Positions 25,205 through 34,416 of a stretch of DNA of 64,000 bases are shown one piece after another. The number at the start of each line of letters is the position of its first letter. Positions within the stretch are counted from its first letter, which is position 1. The translations under genes were made by a program, and so were the position numbers. Source of the stretch: JBKHYG01 sp046565595 (GTDB lineage Bacteria; Actinomycetota; AC-67). The stretch is from NCBI GenBank assembly GCA_046565595.1, contig JBKHYG010000021.1, positions 1 through 64,000 on the forward strand, read 5' to 3'. The notes below the pieces were generated by a model. The model was not told where the DNA came from. It made no database searches and saw only the letters and a program-made list of their open reading frames with translations.

Positions 25205-25528
25205 TCAGGTGGTCGTCCGCAGTAGCTGTTCGAACCAGTCCTCCGTCTGCAGCAGCAGGCGGAAGTCCAGCAGGTCATCGATCGTGAAGGCTGGTGCGTC
25301 GTGATCGGCCCCTTCGCCCGGCAGCTCGAAGATCGAGGCCTGGACGCCACCGGAGATCAGCAGCTGGACGATGCGATCATCGGCCGGCTTGCGCACATCC
25401 TCGTGGCATAGGGGACAGTCGAAGCGATAGAAGCTGGCGGGCGAGTAGGTGCAGACCTTCAGTTCGAGGTCCTTCGAGGTGAGCTCGACCTCGCCGCATG
25501 TTGGGCAAGTGGCCCTGATGGTGGTCAT
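25205..25528 (-). CDS. Small double zinc-ribbon protein
   Basis: 107 residues with two CxxC pairs (CPTC at residues 8-11, CPLC at 38-41) forming a likely zinc ribbon near the N-terminus, then an acidic helical C-terminus. The function is unknown. I start at ATG 25528, which has a strong GGGAGGA site 6-7 nt upstream. It lies between pafC and the tat genes on the same strand, so it may be co-transcribed with them. The 137-nt gap before it shows no further gene. Confidence 0.75.
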   Translation of the reverse strand: MTTIRATCPTCGEVELTSKDLELKVCTYSPASFYRFDCPLCHEDVRKPADDRIVQLLISGGVQASIFELPGEGADHDAPAFTIDDLLDFRLLLQTEDWFEQLLRTTT

Positions 25529-25665
25529 CGCACTGTCCTCCCGTTCCGTTGGCTTCTGTCCGTTGTATCGGCACTTCGGTCTTGCCGACTTGAGCCATTC
25601 ACACGGGATAACGAGGAACACGACCTGAGGTTTCGCCCCGAACGGCGATAGATGATCCTTTCGGG

Positions 25666-26586
25666 CTATCGGTAGTTAGAGAGGGTGGCTCGCAGAACGG
25701 CCACGACACGGTCACGCAGGGTTTCGGGCTCGAGGATCTGAACGCCGGGCCCTGCGTTGACGAGGATCGGGACCAGCCAATCGGTCTCATCGGCGTTCAG
25801 CTCGATGCGGAGCGATCCATCCTCCTTCGCTTCGCAAGCCGCGACATGAAGGGAGTCAGCGATCCAGGCACTCTCGGGACGGCAGGCCAGCACGATGCGC
25901 TGTGCCGCCTGGGAGGGTTCGATGTTGAAGCCGGTACGCATGGGAGCCTGGCTCGCCTTCTCGTCCAAACGCTCCACCTCTCGGATCCGGTCCAGTCGGA
26001 AGGTACGCCGTTCGCCGGTCAGGTGATCGAAGGCGTCCAGGTACCAGGCCCGGTCCTGTACGAACACCCCATACGGGTCGAGGGTCCGGTCCCTCTCCTG
26101 ATCGCCTGGTTTCCGGTAGACCACGCGCACCTGTACCCCATCGGCCGCAGCGGCCCGCAGTTGCGGGACCATGCTGGCTCCGGGCAGATCGAGATCGGCT
26201 TGAAGGGCGTCTGGATCGACTCCCCTCTTGGTCAGGAACGCGTGGAGCGCTTGCTTCGCGCCCTCGAGGGCTTCCCGGTGATCTGCGAGCAAGGGCAGGA
26301 CCATGTCCGCGGCCTGATACGCGGCTGCAGCTTCGGTGACGCTTGGCTGCAAGGGGACATCGAGCCCCTCATAGGGGATCGCGTGGACGGTGCCGTCGAT
26401 GATCTGACAGTCCAGGTAATCCAGCGGCGAGAAGGGCGCGACTCCGACCATCAGCCCATCGTCAAGGGTCTGCTCGAGTTCGTCCTCGGTCAACCCGAAC
26501 CTGGAGCAGACCTCTTGGACCGGTACCCCATCAGGATGCCGCATCAGCCAGGGCAGCAGTTGGACGAGGGTACGCAACCGATCCAT
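25666..26586 (-). CDS. pafC: WYL-domain transcriptional regulator PafC
   Basis: PafB and PafC form a WYL-domain complex that activates LexA-independent DNA-damage genes in mycobacteria. The protein has an N-terminal winged helix-turn-helix and a WYL region with the RVVYRKPG strand, the GVFVQDRAWYLDAFD segment and a C-terminal extension. It overlaps pafB by 1 nt (TGATG). The start and length (306 residues) agree with the family. Confidence 0.92.
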   Translation of the reverse strand: MDRLRTLVQLLPWLMRHPDGVPVQEVCSRFGLTEDELEQTLDDGLMVGVAPFSPLDYLDCQIIDGTVHAIPYEGLDVPLQPSVTEAAAAYQAADMVLPLLADHREALEGAKQALHAFLTKRGVDPDALQADLDLPGASMVPQLRAAAADGVQVRVVYRKPGDQERDRTLDPYGVFVQDRAWYLDAFDHLTGERRTFRLDRIREVERLDEKASQAPMRTGFNIEPSQAAQRIVLACRPESAWIADSLHVAACEAKEDGSLRIELNADETDWLVPILVNAGPGVQILEPETLRDRVVAVLRATLSNYR

Positions 26587-27503
26587 CAGGCGGCCCCGTG
26601 CGCATCTAGGGCGCCGCGCAGATGATCGGTCAGGGCATCGACCAGCGAGCCGGGCGACAGGACCTTGACCTCGGGACCGAACCCGGCCAGGAACGCCGCG
26701 AAACTCTGATCGTGGCCGTATGGCACACGGATGATCAACTCGCCGTCTCGTTCCTCCACTTCGACACCGAAACGCCTAGCGAGCATCCACGACACCGAGT
26801 CGTCAACGGCGATGACAGCTTCTCGATCCGGATCCGCCTCCCAGGGTGCGACCACCTCGGTGGCTTGCTCCCCAGGCTCGAACGCCCCGGGCTCCCCTCT
26901 CAGTTCGATCTCGCCCAGGATCCTGTTCAACCTGAAATGCCGAACGCCTTCGCGGTCCAGATCGAAGCCGGTCAGGTAGCGCTCTCCTCGCCAGGTGAGG
27001 GTCCATGGTTGAACCAGACGACGGGTTTCTTCCCCTCGCGAATCTCGATAACGGAACGAGATCTCGGTGCGCGAGATGATCGCTGCCAGCAGGATCTCTC
27101 CACGCGCGTCCAGGCCGATGTTGGGCAGCGCCCAACCAGCCGAGCCGATCACAGGCAGATCAGCAGCAGCCTCGATCACCGCTGCAGCAGGATCGGCTTC
27201 GGCCGATCGCATCGCCAGGGACAACGCCACCTTCTGTTCCGGGGTGAGCCTGAGGTCCCCTCTACTCACCTCACGGGTCAGGCGATACACATCCTCGATC
27301 GCGTCGTAGTCGATCTTCACCCGCATGGTCTCGCAGATGACGGATATGTCTCTGCGGAGCAACCGACGCGCGGCTTCGATGCCTCTGTCGGCATAGCCGT
27401 CGACGCCGGCGAAGATGTCCGCTCTAGACGCGGCGCGCTTGCGCCCGAGGAACGCCGCCAGCGCGAGGATCCTCGTCACCCTCTGGTTTCCGGTCTCAGT
27501 CAT
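26586..27503 (-). CDS. pafB: WYL-domain transcriptional regulator PafB
   Basis: The first partner of PafC. The N-terminal helix-turn-helix (QRVTRILALAAFL, then AARRLLRRDI) is followed by a WYL core with ISFRYRDSRGE and RRLVQPWTLTWRGERYLTG. I use ATG 27503, where the family N-terminus MTETGNQRVTRIL begins; upstream in-frame codons run into the divergent gene. No ribosome site is visible, so the mRNA may be leaderless. Only 16 nt separate it from the divergent DUF3866 start, so the two promoters must lie inside each other's coding sequence. Confidence 0.92.
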   Translation of the reverse strand: MTETGNQRVTRILALAAFLGRKRAASRADIFAGVDGYADRGIEAARRLLRRDISVICETMRVKIDYDAIEDVYRLTREVSRGDLRLTPEQKVALSLAMRSAEADPAAAVIEAAADLPVIGSAGWALPNIGLDARGEILLAAIISRTEISFRYRDSRGEETRRLVQPWTLTWRGERYLTGFDLDREGVRHFRLNRILGEIELRGEPGAFEPGEQATEVVAPWEADPDREAVIAVDDSVSWMLARRFGVEVEERDGELIIRVPYGHDQSFAAFLAGFGPEVKVLSPGSLVDALTDHLRGALDAHGAA

Positions 27504-27506
27504 CAC

Positions 27507-27512
27507 TAGGTT
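27507..27512 (+). promoter_or_regulatory. Putative leaderless -10 box of the DUF3866 gene
   Basis: TAGGTT fits TAnnnT and lies 7 nt before the ATG at 27520. The corresponding -35 would lie inside pafB. Confidence 0.4.
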
Positions 27513-27519
27513 GGCGGCC

Positions 27520-28539
27520 ATGATAAGAGTGGCCGAGGGGCGGGTCGTCGGATTGGGCCCCAGGCGTCGCGGCGCCACCCATCTGATAGTGGAACTGGAT
27601 GGCCGCAACGAACCTGCGGTCGCCTACACCGGGCTGGTCGGAGAGCCGCTCGAGGGTGACCTGGTCATGTGCAACACGACCGCGGTCGATCTTCGTCTTG
27701 GAACAGGCGGTCTGCATCTGGTGGTGTCGATCCTCGGTCGCGAACTGCGCCAGGGTTCCGACGGGCATGGCATGAAGCTCCGTTACTCCCCTAGCCAGGT
27801 GGCCGTCACCTGCGTCGAGGAGACCCATCCCGACGCCTTCTCGTCGGACGACCCCCTCGACATCCCCGTGATCGTTCTCCCACTGCATTCGCTTCTGGCG
27901 CCCGTAGCTGTCACCGCTCAGTCGATCCGCCCGGGCTTGAAGATCGCCTATGTCATGAGCGATCAGGGAGCTTTACCCATCGCCTTCAGCTCGTTGGTCA
28001 GCCAACTCCTGGACGATGGGACGCTCTCTACGACGGTGACAGCCGGGCAGTCCTTCGGCGGCCACCATGAGGCTGTCACGGTCGCCAGCGGCCTGATCGC
28101 AGCCGAACGCGTCGCCGGAGCCGACCTGGTACTCGTCGGTATGGGGCCTGGCAACCTTGGAACCGGGACTCGGTTCGGGTTCGCCGGCCTCGATCTCGCA
28201 AACAGCGTCATGCAGTCCTTGGCGGTGGGCGCAGCCCCCGTGGTGTGTGCGCGTCTCTCGGACGCTGATCCTCGTGATCGACACCGGGGTCTCAGCCACC
28301 ACCTTCGCACCGCGCTCGAGGTCGCGCCCCCGGGGTGGCGGTTGGCCCTGCCCCAGATGCCGGCCGGGTTCTCATGGTCGCCGGACCCTCCGCAACCGTA
28401 CGAGACGGTAGGTACCGAGCCGTTCATGCCGGCCTTGCATGCTCGAAGCGAGCTGATGCACAGCATGGGACGAGGACTCGCAGACGACCCTTGGTTCTTC
28501 AGGGCCGGCGCGGCAGCCGCAGCACTAGCGCTGCGCTGA
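27520..28539 (+). CDS. DUF3866 family protein
   Basis: 339 residues, matching the actinobacterial DUF3866 family of unknown function by its start (VAEGRVVGL) and the motif LVGMGPGNLGTGTRFGFAG. The central part is rich in alternating hydrophobic strands, with an LKIAYVMSDQGALPIAFS segment. No catalytic motif is recognised. The divergent pairing with pafB and the position beside proteasome genes are the only functional hints. The start was placed at ATG 27520; the longer open frame upstream is antisense to pafB. Confidence 0.8.
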   Translation: MIRVAEGRVVGLGPRRRGATHLIVELDGRNEPAVAYTGLVGEPLEGDLVMCNTTAVDLRLGTGGLHLVVSILGRELRQGSDGHGMKLRYSPSQVAVTCVEETHPDAFSSDDPLDIPVIVLPLHSLLAPVAVTAQSIRPGLKIAYVMSDQGALPIAFSSLVSQLLDDGTLSTTVTAGQSFGGHHEAVTVASGLIAAERVAGADLVLVGMGPGNLGTGTRFGFAGLDLANSVMQSLAVGAAPVVCARLSDADPRDRHRGLSHHLRTALEVAPPGWRLALPQMPAGFSWSPDPPQPYETVGTEPFMPALHARSELMHSMGRGLADDPWFFRAGAAAAALALR

Positions 28540-28550
28540 TCGGGCTCGGT

Positions 28551-28644
28551 CGGCTACAGGTTGCGTTCCTGACAGCACGCGAACGGATAGAAGTCACCGG
28601 CTACTGGTTGCGTTCCTCGCAGCGAGCGAACCGATCGAAGCCTG
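28551..28644. repeat. Imperfect 47-bp tandem repeat at the 3' end of the RTX gene
   Basis: Copy 1 (28551-28597) and copy 2 (28598-28644) match at 37 of 47 positions. Copy 2 encodes the last residues (FDRFARCEERNQ) and stop of the minus-strand RTX gene. Copy 1, beyond the stop, would encode a similar tail ending QERNL and a second stop. The gap to the DUF3866 stop holds nothing else. Confidence 0.75.
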
Positions 28645-31600
28645 CGTTTCCGTCACACCGGTCGTTACCGTTACCGCCGTCCAACAGATCGTTGCCGTCG
28701 TTGCCGGCCAACCCGTCGTTGCCGTCCTCTCCATACACCTTGTCGTTGCCGCCGCCGGCTGCGATCCGATCATGGCCACCCCGGCCCCTCAGCAGATCCG
28801 CGCGGCCGCTGCCGTACATGATGTCATCGAACCTCGACCCGAGGACGCGCTCGATGCTCGCGAGCCGGTCGCGTCCGTGCCCGCCGCTGGCCTTGCCGGT
28901 CGTCAGGTTGACCACGACCTTGGCACCTGCGCCCTCGTACGAGATGAGGTCGCTTCCGGGACCCCCGAACAACTGGTCATCTCCGGGACCGCCCACCAGA
29001 CTGTCATTGCCCTTGTTCCCGTAGATCCGGTCGTTGCCTGGGCCTCCGCGTAGAACCTCAGAACCGGGGCCTCCGACCAGCTTGTCGTGCTTGTCGCTTC
29101 CGATCACGCGCTCGATGCCTCCCAGGGTGTCGTTACCGGCGCCTCCACTCGCCAACGACTTGAAGAGGTTGACGACCACCCCGTAGCGCGCATCCTGATA
29201 GTCGACTACATCGGCTCCGCCTGCTCCGCCGAAGATCCGATCGGTGCCTTGCCCACCCTGCAGGCTGTCCTGGCCGGCCTCGCCGTCCAGATAGTCGCGA
29301 CCCTCGCCTCCCTCGAGGCGATCATCGCCGTCGCCGCCCTTCAGCGTGTCGTGGCCTTCACCGCCGATGAGGGTGTCGTCCCCTGGACCTCCGAAGAGCC
29401 GGTCGCCGAAGGGCGACCCTATGACGCCCTCTATCGAAGCGAAGGTGTCCTGGCCATAACTCGAGGACGAATTGGCAGCGAGGTCTACTATCACCCGGCT
29501 CGGGGCGTCCTCGAACGAGATGAAGTCTCTTCCGGCGCCTCCGTCCAGGGTGTCATCGTCAGGGCCCCCGATGAGCACATCATCTCCGGCCTTGCCGAAG
29601 ATGCGGTCGTCGCCACCTCCACCATCCAGCCGGTCAGCCCCGATGGTTCCTTGGATCAGGTCGTCTCCCTCTCCACCGATCACCGCCTCGATCCCGGCAA
29701 GGCTGTCTCCGTCGCTGCCGTCGACCGTTCCAGCACCGAGATCGATCGTGAGGCTGAGGGCTTCATCCTCATAGGAGACGGTGTCGATCCCTGCGCCACC
29801 TATTACGGTGTCCGAGCCCGAGCCTGGTGTGATCAGGTCGTCTCCGCCGGCGCCATCCAGGCCATTGGCGCCCGAGTCGCCCGACAAGACATCTGCTTGC
29901 GGCGATCCGATGAGGTTCTCGATGTTGGACAGCGTGTCGTTGCCTGCACCGGTCGCAGTTCCGCTCGCTAAGGATGCGACCACTCCGATCTTGGCCGTGA
30001 CGAAGGACGCCGCATCCGAGCCGCCACCCCCGTCGATCGTGTCGTCGCCGCCGCCTCCGATGAAGGTTTCAGAGGCGTCGCTGCCAAGCAGCGTGTCCGC
30101 GAGAGCGGATCCGAAGATGATCTCGAAACCGGCGACCGTGTCGGTTCCGTCTCCCTCGACGGTCCCTGCGTCCAGGTCCACCGTCACGGCCGTCTGCAGC
30201 GATCGAAGGTCGAGGGTGTCGTTACCCTCCTGGCCGTCGAGTGTGTCGTCTCCGGCGCCGCCATCCAGCAGGTCGTCTCCGTCGCCCCCGGCGATCGAGT
30301 CTGCACCAGGCCCCGAGTAGATGCGGTCATCGCCAGCAGAGCCGGTGATCTGGTCATCGCCAGATCCGGTCCTGATGATCTCGAGGTTGCCGATCACATC
30401 GGCACCGTCGCCCGCGACCGTACCGGCTGTGAGGTCCACGGTCAGAGCTTGCTCGCTCGCGGTTTCGTCGAGGGTGTCGGTGCCGTCCTCGCCGTCGATC
30501 GCGTCGTCGCCGGCGCCACCTCCGAGGATGTCATCGCCTGCTCCTCCGAGGATCGTGTCGGGTCCGTCGCCTCCGAAGATCCATTGCTTGCCATCAGCGC
30601 CGGTGAGTGTGTCTCCCTGCGGACTGCCGAGCAAGATCTCTATGCCATCGAAAGCGTCGTCGCCGTCGCCGGTCGAGCGCCCGGTCGCGAACGAAGCCTC
30701 TATCGCTTCGGGGCTGTCTTGGAAGCTCAGGGTGTCAAGGCCGCTCGAACCGTGGATGGTGTCATCGTCGCCGCCCGGGATGATCGTGTCGTCCCCGCCT
30801 TGTGCGAAGAACAGGTCGCCGCCACCAAGCCCGACGAAGGTCTCGTCGGCAGCCGATCCGATGAAGAGGTCAGAGGTGTCGGTACCGGTCAGATGCTCGA
30901 TCGAGGCGACGGTGTCGCGTGCGGTGCCGTGCTCTGCCAGACCGAGCTCCAGGTCTACCGACAGCGCGTCACCTGCCGGATCCCAACTGGCACGGTCGAA
31001 GCCTTCGCCACCGTCCAAGCTGTTCGAACCAGTCCCTCCCGCGACTTGGTCGTCTCCCTTGCCGGCGCTGATCGTGTCCGCACCCGCTGCCCCGTCGAGG
31101 ACATCGTCGCCTGCCAGGCCGGTCAAGACATCGTCCCCACCCAGACCCAGAAGCGTGTTCGCCGAAGCGTTGCCGGTGAGCCGATCGTTGCCGGCCGTGC
31201 CTGTCACATCTTCGATGTCGCCGGGGGTGAGCGAGTCGACGCCTTCGCCGCTGGAGGTCCCGGCGGTCAGATCGACCACCACGCCAGCGGTGACCGCGAA
31301 CGAGAGGTGATCGCGGCCGTCTCCCCCGCTGACGGCGTCATTCCCGCTGCCTGGACGCAGATCATCGTCGCCGTCTCCGCCGGCGAGCACATCCGAACCG
31401 ACACCGGCGTCGAGGATGTCGTTGCCCTCCCCGCCATCCAGATCGTCGTCCCCCGCTCCGCCGTTCAACTCGTCGTCGCCACCGCCGCCTGTCAGCTCAT
31501 CGTTTCCGTCACCACCGATCAGCACATCATCGCCGTCACCACCGATCAGCACATCGTTGCCGCCGCCCCCGTCCAGTTTGTTCGCTGCTGACGATCCGGT

Positions 31601-32005
31601 GATGTTGTCCGAGTTGACCGTCCCGACGACATCCTCGATGTTCTGGACGGTCAGGGACCCGAATCCGGTTGCCTGACTGGAAGTGTTTGACAGGTCGATC
31701 GTGAAGCCTTGACTGGCAGAGACGATCTCGTAGTGGCTCGCATCGATCGTGTCCACACCGGCGCCGCCGTCGATCGAATCGTCACCACCGCCGGTCAGGA
31801 ACACATCGTTTCCGCCTTGGCCCAGGAATGTCTGGGCGCTGGCGTTGCCGCACAGAACATCGTCTCCCGAGGTTCCTATGATCACAGGCGCTGTAGGGAC
31901 ACTGTTCGTGCAGGTCAGATGGTCAGCGTTCGCTGGGAGCGCGAACACGAGGGGCAGCAGGAGGCCGGAAATGGCCGCGGTCGTGCGGCCGATGCGGGAA
32001 GGCAT
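28601..32005 (-). CDS. Secreted RTX-repeat (hemolysin-type calcium-binding) protein
   Basis: A 1134-residue protein with a Sec signal peptide (GRTTAAISGLLLPLVFALPANA) followed almost entirely by glycine- and aspartate-rich nonapeptides of the GGxGxDxLx type, for example GGGGNDVLIGGDGDDVLIGG. These bind calcium and form a parallel beta-roll. The nonapeptide blocks alternate with segments such as VDLAAGTxxGxGxDxLxxIE, giving a larger period of roughly 80-100 residues. No enzymatic domain is visible. I chose ATG 32005, the start of the signal peptide. No type I secretion genes are nearby, so export is probably by Sec. Its DNA has strong 27-bp periodicity. Confidence 0.88.
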   Translation of the reverse strand: MPSRIGRTTAAISGLLLPLVFALPANADHLTCTNSVPTAPVIIGTSGDDVLCGNASAQTFLGQGGNDVFLTGGGDDSIDGGAGVDTIDASHYEIVSASQGFTIDLSNTSSQATGFGSLTVQNIEDVVGTVNSDNITGSSAANKLDGGGGNDVLIGGDGDDVLIGGDGNDELTGGGGDDELNGGAGDDDLDGGEGNDILDAGVGSDVLAGGDGDDDLRPGSGNDAVSGGDGRDHLSFAVTAGVVVDLTAGTSSGEGVDSLTPGDIEDVTGTAGNDRLTGNASANTLLGLGGDDVLTGLAGDDVLDGAAGADTISAGKGDDQVAGGTGSNSLDGGEGFDRASWDPAGDALSVDLELGLAEHGTARDTVASIEHLTGTDTSDLFIGSAADETFVGLGGGDLFFAQGGDDTIIPGGDDDTIHGSSGLDTLSFQDSPEAIEASFATGRSTGDGDDAFDGIEILLGSPQGDTLTGADGKQWIFGGDGPDTILGGAGDDILGGGAGDDAIDGEDGTDTLDETASEQALTVDLTAGTVAGDGADVIGNLEIIRTGSGDDQITGSAGDDRIYSGPGADSIAGGDGDDLLDGGAGDDTLDGQEGNDTLDLRSLQTAVTVDLDAGTVEGDGTDTVAGFEIIFGSALADTLLGSDASETFIGGGGDDTIDGGGGSDAASFVTAKIGVVASLASGTATGAGNDTLSNIENLIGSPQADVLSGDSGANGLDGAGGDDLITPGSGSDTVIGGAGIDTVSYEDEALSLTIDLGAGTVDGSDGDSLAGIEAVIGGEGDDLIQGTIGADRLDGGGGDDRIFGKAGDDVLIGGPDDDTLDGGAGRDFISFEDAPSRVIVDLAANSSSSYGQDTFASIEGVIGSPFGDRLFGGPGDDTLIGGEGHDTLKGGDGDDRLEGGEGRDYLDGEAGQDSLQGGQGTDRIFGGAGGADVVDYQDARYGVVVNLFKSLASGGAGNDTLGGIERVIGSDKHDKLVGGPGSEVLRGGPGNDRIYGNKGNDSLVGGPGDDQLFGGPGSDLISYEGAGAKVVVNLTTGKASGGHGRDRLASIERVLGSRFDDIMYGSGRADLLRGRGGHDRIAAGGGNDKVYGEDGNDGLAGNDGNDLLDGGNGNDRCDGNAGFDRFARCEERNQ

Positions 32006-32045
32006 GGACACAATGTCACCAGACCTCGGATGTCCCCGCAAGCGC

Positions 32046-33404
32046 TCACATGGAAGAGATGAGGCGTTCGACCCGTTCGTCGTGCGCCCTGAAGGGGTCT
32101 TTGCATAACACGGTTCGCTGCGCCTGGTCATTCAGCTTCAGATGTACCCAGTCCACCGTGAAATCCCGCCGTCTGGCCTTGGCGCGCTTGATGAATTCGC
32201 CACGCAACCTGGCCCTGGTCGTCTGCGGCGGCGCCTCTGTCGCCTCCTCGATCTGATCATCTGTCACGACACGCTGCATCCGGCCCTTGGTCGTCAGCAG
32301 ATGCGCCAAGCCTCGCGTCCTGGTCACATCGTGGTATGCGAGATCCAACAGCGCGACCTTGGGATGGCCAAGCGGCAGGTCATCTCGCGAACGGAAGGCC
32401 TCGATGAGGTTCCGCTTGGTCACCCAGTCCAGCTTGCCGTCCAGGACATCCAGCCGGCCGGTGCGCAGCGCATCGAGGGTCGCTGCCCAATCATCTAGGA
32501 CCTGCTGCCTGAGCGGATCGAGCCCTCGCCGCTCGCAGAAGTTCGCGACCTTCTCCAGGTAGGCCTCCTGGATGTCTAGGGCGCTCATCTCCCGGCCCGC
32601 GGTCAGTCGAACCGGTTTCGAGAAGGTCAGGTCGTGGCTGATCTCGCGGATGGCGCGGATCGGGTTCTCGATCGTCAGGTCCCTCATCGTCTGACCCTCT
32701 TCCAGCATCCGCAGGATCAGGTCGGTCGTGCCCACCTTCAGAAGCGTCGTGTACTCGCTCATGTTGGAGTCTCCGACGATCACATGCAGCCTTCGGTACT
32801 TCTCCGCATCCGCGTGCGGCTCATCACGGGTGTTGATGATCGGCCTGGATCGGGTGGTGGCGCTGCTCACTCCCTCCCAGATGTGTTCGGCTCGCTGGGC
32901 AAGAGTGAAGGTCGCGCCACGCGGGGTCTGCAGGATCTTGCCCGCCCCCGCGAACACCTGCCGGGTAACCAGGAACGGGATCAACACATCGGCGATCTTC
33001 TGGAACTCGCCGTATCTAGAGACCAGGTAGTTCTCGTGACACCCATACGAGTTACCTGCCGAGTCGGTGTTGTTCTTGAACAGGTAGATGTCTCCGGCGA
33101 TCCCTTCCTCGTGGAGTCGCCGTTCGGCCGATCTGAGAAGGCCCTCGAGGATCCGCTCCCCCGCCTTATCGTGAGCGACGAGTTCCTTCAGGTCATCACA
33201 TTCGGGGGTCGCGTATTCGGGATGGCTGCCGACATCCAGATAGAGGCGTGCGCCGTTCTCGAGGAACACATTGGAGCTGCGCCCCCAACTGACGACCCGC
33301 CGGAACAGGTAACGAGCCACCTCGTCTGGGGATAGCCGTCGCTGTCCTCGGAAGGTGCAGGTGATCCCGTACTCGGTCTCCAGGCCGTAGATGCGACGCT
33401 CCAC
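32046..33404 (-). CDS. pafA: Pup-protein ligase PafA
   Basis: This enzyme attaches the prokaryotic ubiquitin-like protein Pup to lysines of target proteins, using ATP. The glutamine-synthetase-like fold is recognised by the start [54 protein letters not shown] and [17 protein letters not shown]. The start is GTG 33404 ([13 protein letters not shown]): a TATCCT box ends exactly 6 nt upstream, and the further open frame is antisense to lgt. It is separated from the other proteasome genes by lgt and a peptidase gene. Confidence 0.96.
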   Translation of the reverse strand: MERRIYGLETEYGITCTFRGQRRLSPDEVARYLFRRVVSWGRSSNVFLENGARLYLDVGSHPEYATPECDDLKELVAHDKAGERILEGLLRSAERRLHEEGIAGDIYLFKNNTDSAGNSYGCHENYLVSRYGEFQKIADVLIPFLVTRQVFAGAGKILQTPRGATFTLAQRAEHIWEGVSSATTRSRPIINTRDEPHADAEKYRRLHVIVGDSNMSEYTTLLKVGTTDLILRMLEEGQTMRDLTIENPIRAIREISHDLTFSKPVRLTAGREMSALDIQEAYLEKVANFCERRGLDPLRQQVLDDWAATLDALRTGRLDVLDGKLDWVTKRNLIEAFRSRDDLPLGHPKVALLDLAYHDVTRTRGLAHLLTTKGRMQRVVTDDQIEEATEAPPQTTRARLRGEFIKRAKARRRDFTVDWVHLKLNDQAQRTVLCKDPFRAHDERVERLISSM

Positions 33405-33410
33405 ACCCGG

Positions 33411-33416
33411 AGGATA
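33411..33416 (-). promoter_or_regulatory. Putative leaderless -10 box of pafA
   Basis: On the minus strand this reads TATCCT, 6 nt before GTG 33404. It supports the GTG start and indicates transcription independent of the proteasome core genes. Confidence 0.45.
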
Positions 33417-33448
33417 CGAGCCGACAGGTCCAGACGGGCCAACGCCGC

Positions 33449-33454
33449 TACCCT
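33449..33454 (+). promoter_or_regulatory. Putative -10 box of lgt
   Basis: TACCCT (TAnnnT) lies 8 nt before ATG 33463. Together with the pafA box it makes a compact divergent promoter region of about 60 nt. Confidence 0.4.
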
Positions 33455-33462
33455 TGCGTCCC

Positions 33463-34416
33463 ATGTTCTGGTTAGCTGCCATCGGATGGCGCGTCATCGA
33501 CCGGTTCCGTTTCGGCCCGATCGAGATATCTCCTCATGGGATCGGTATCGCGGCCGGCTTCCTTGCCGGCGGTTCGCTCCTTGCCCGTCGCGCCGAGAGG
33601 ATCCTCGGCATCCGCAAGGAACACACCTGGAACATGCTCATGTGGGCGATCGTCGGCGTCATCATCGGCGCCCGGCTGGCCTTCGTGATCGGCAATCCCG
33701 ACCTGTTCTTCCCCGACGATCCGCTCGGTGTCTTCCGGATCTGGGAGGGCGGCGTGGCCCTCTACGGAGGCATCTTCGGGGGCATACTCGCCGCGATCCC
33801 GTACCAGAGGAAGCATGGGCTGCCTTCGATCGAGCTGCTCGATGCTGCCGCACCCGGATTCCCGCTCGGCATCGCGATCGGACGCATCGGCGATCTGATC
33901 ATCGGGGACCACCTCGGGTCCTCGACCGATTTCTTCCTGGGTTACCGCTACCTCGGCGGTCCTCTGCCTGACCGGACCCTGGCGGTCGGAGAGGTCGTCC
34001 ACCAGACCGCGCTCTACGACATGCTGATCGCCGCGATCATCTTCCCAGTGGTCATGGTGCTATCCCGCCGGCATCTCGCACGAGGACGGCTCATCGCTAT
34101 GACCGCGATGCTCTACGCGGCGGGCCGCTTCGTGACCGATTTCTCTAGGACCGAGGTGGCATCCTTCGGTGGCCTCTACGGAACCCAGTGGACCTCTATC
34201 GCGCTCATCCTCGCGGGTGCGGCGTGGCTGTCACGCCGCCCGCGACGCGGCTACACGCTCCCGCTGGATCAGCCGCTGCACGAGCCGGCTGTCATCGCCG
34301 ACGACGAGCCCGATCTTGGCGGCTTCCCTGAAGAAGGACCCAGCGGTGTTGGGCCCGCTCCGGGCGATGCCTCCGGGGATGACCCTGTCAGTCCCGCCGG
34401 GGATCCGCGCAGCTAG
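33463..34416 (+). CDS. lgt: Prolipoprotein diacylglyceryl transferase
   Basis: This membrane enzyme moves a diacylglyceryl group from phosphatidylglycerol to the lipobox cysteine of prolipoproteins. It has about seven hydrophobic helices, the signature region [17 protein letters not shown] and the late motif [12 protein letters not shown]. In E. coli the signature is GRxGNFxNGEL, so the usual Asn and Glu are Asp here. The last 50 residues are an acidic, proline-rich tail with no counterpart in most Lgt proteins. That tail region overlaps by 186 nt the end of the convergent peptidase gene. Confidence 0.88.
   Translation: MFWLAAIGWRVIDRFRFGPIEISPHGIGIAAGFLAGGSLLARRAERILGIRKEHTWNMLMWAIVGVIIGARLAFVIGNPDLFFPDDPLGVFRIWEGGVALYGGIFGGILAAIPYQRKHGLPSIELLDAAAPGFPLGIAIGRIGDLIIGDHLGSSTDFFLGYRYLGGPLPDRTLAVGEVVHQTALYDMLIAAIIFPVVMVLSRRHLARGRLIAMTAMLYAAGRFVTDFSRTEVASFGGLYGTQWTSIALILAGAAWLSRRPRRGYTLPLDQPLHEPAVIADDEPDLGGFPEEGPSGVGPAPGDASGDDPVSPAGDPRS

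Noticed and set aside
26622..27509. 295-codon plus-strand frame antisense to pafB
   Set aside because: pafB has full WYL and helix-turn-helix features; the antisense product has none and no ribosome site.
31440..31570. Short near-identical tandem units that look like a small CRISPR array
   Set aside because: The period is 27 bp with no unique spacers and it encodes calcium-binding nonapeptides; no cas gene is nearby.
28772..31676. Long plus-strand open frames rich in Ser, Pro, Val and Ala opposite the RTX gene
   Set aside because: They are mirror images of the 27-bp RTX repeat; the minus-strand product has a signal peptide and a known repeat, the plus-strand ones have neither start signals nor domains.
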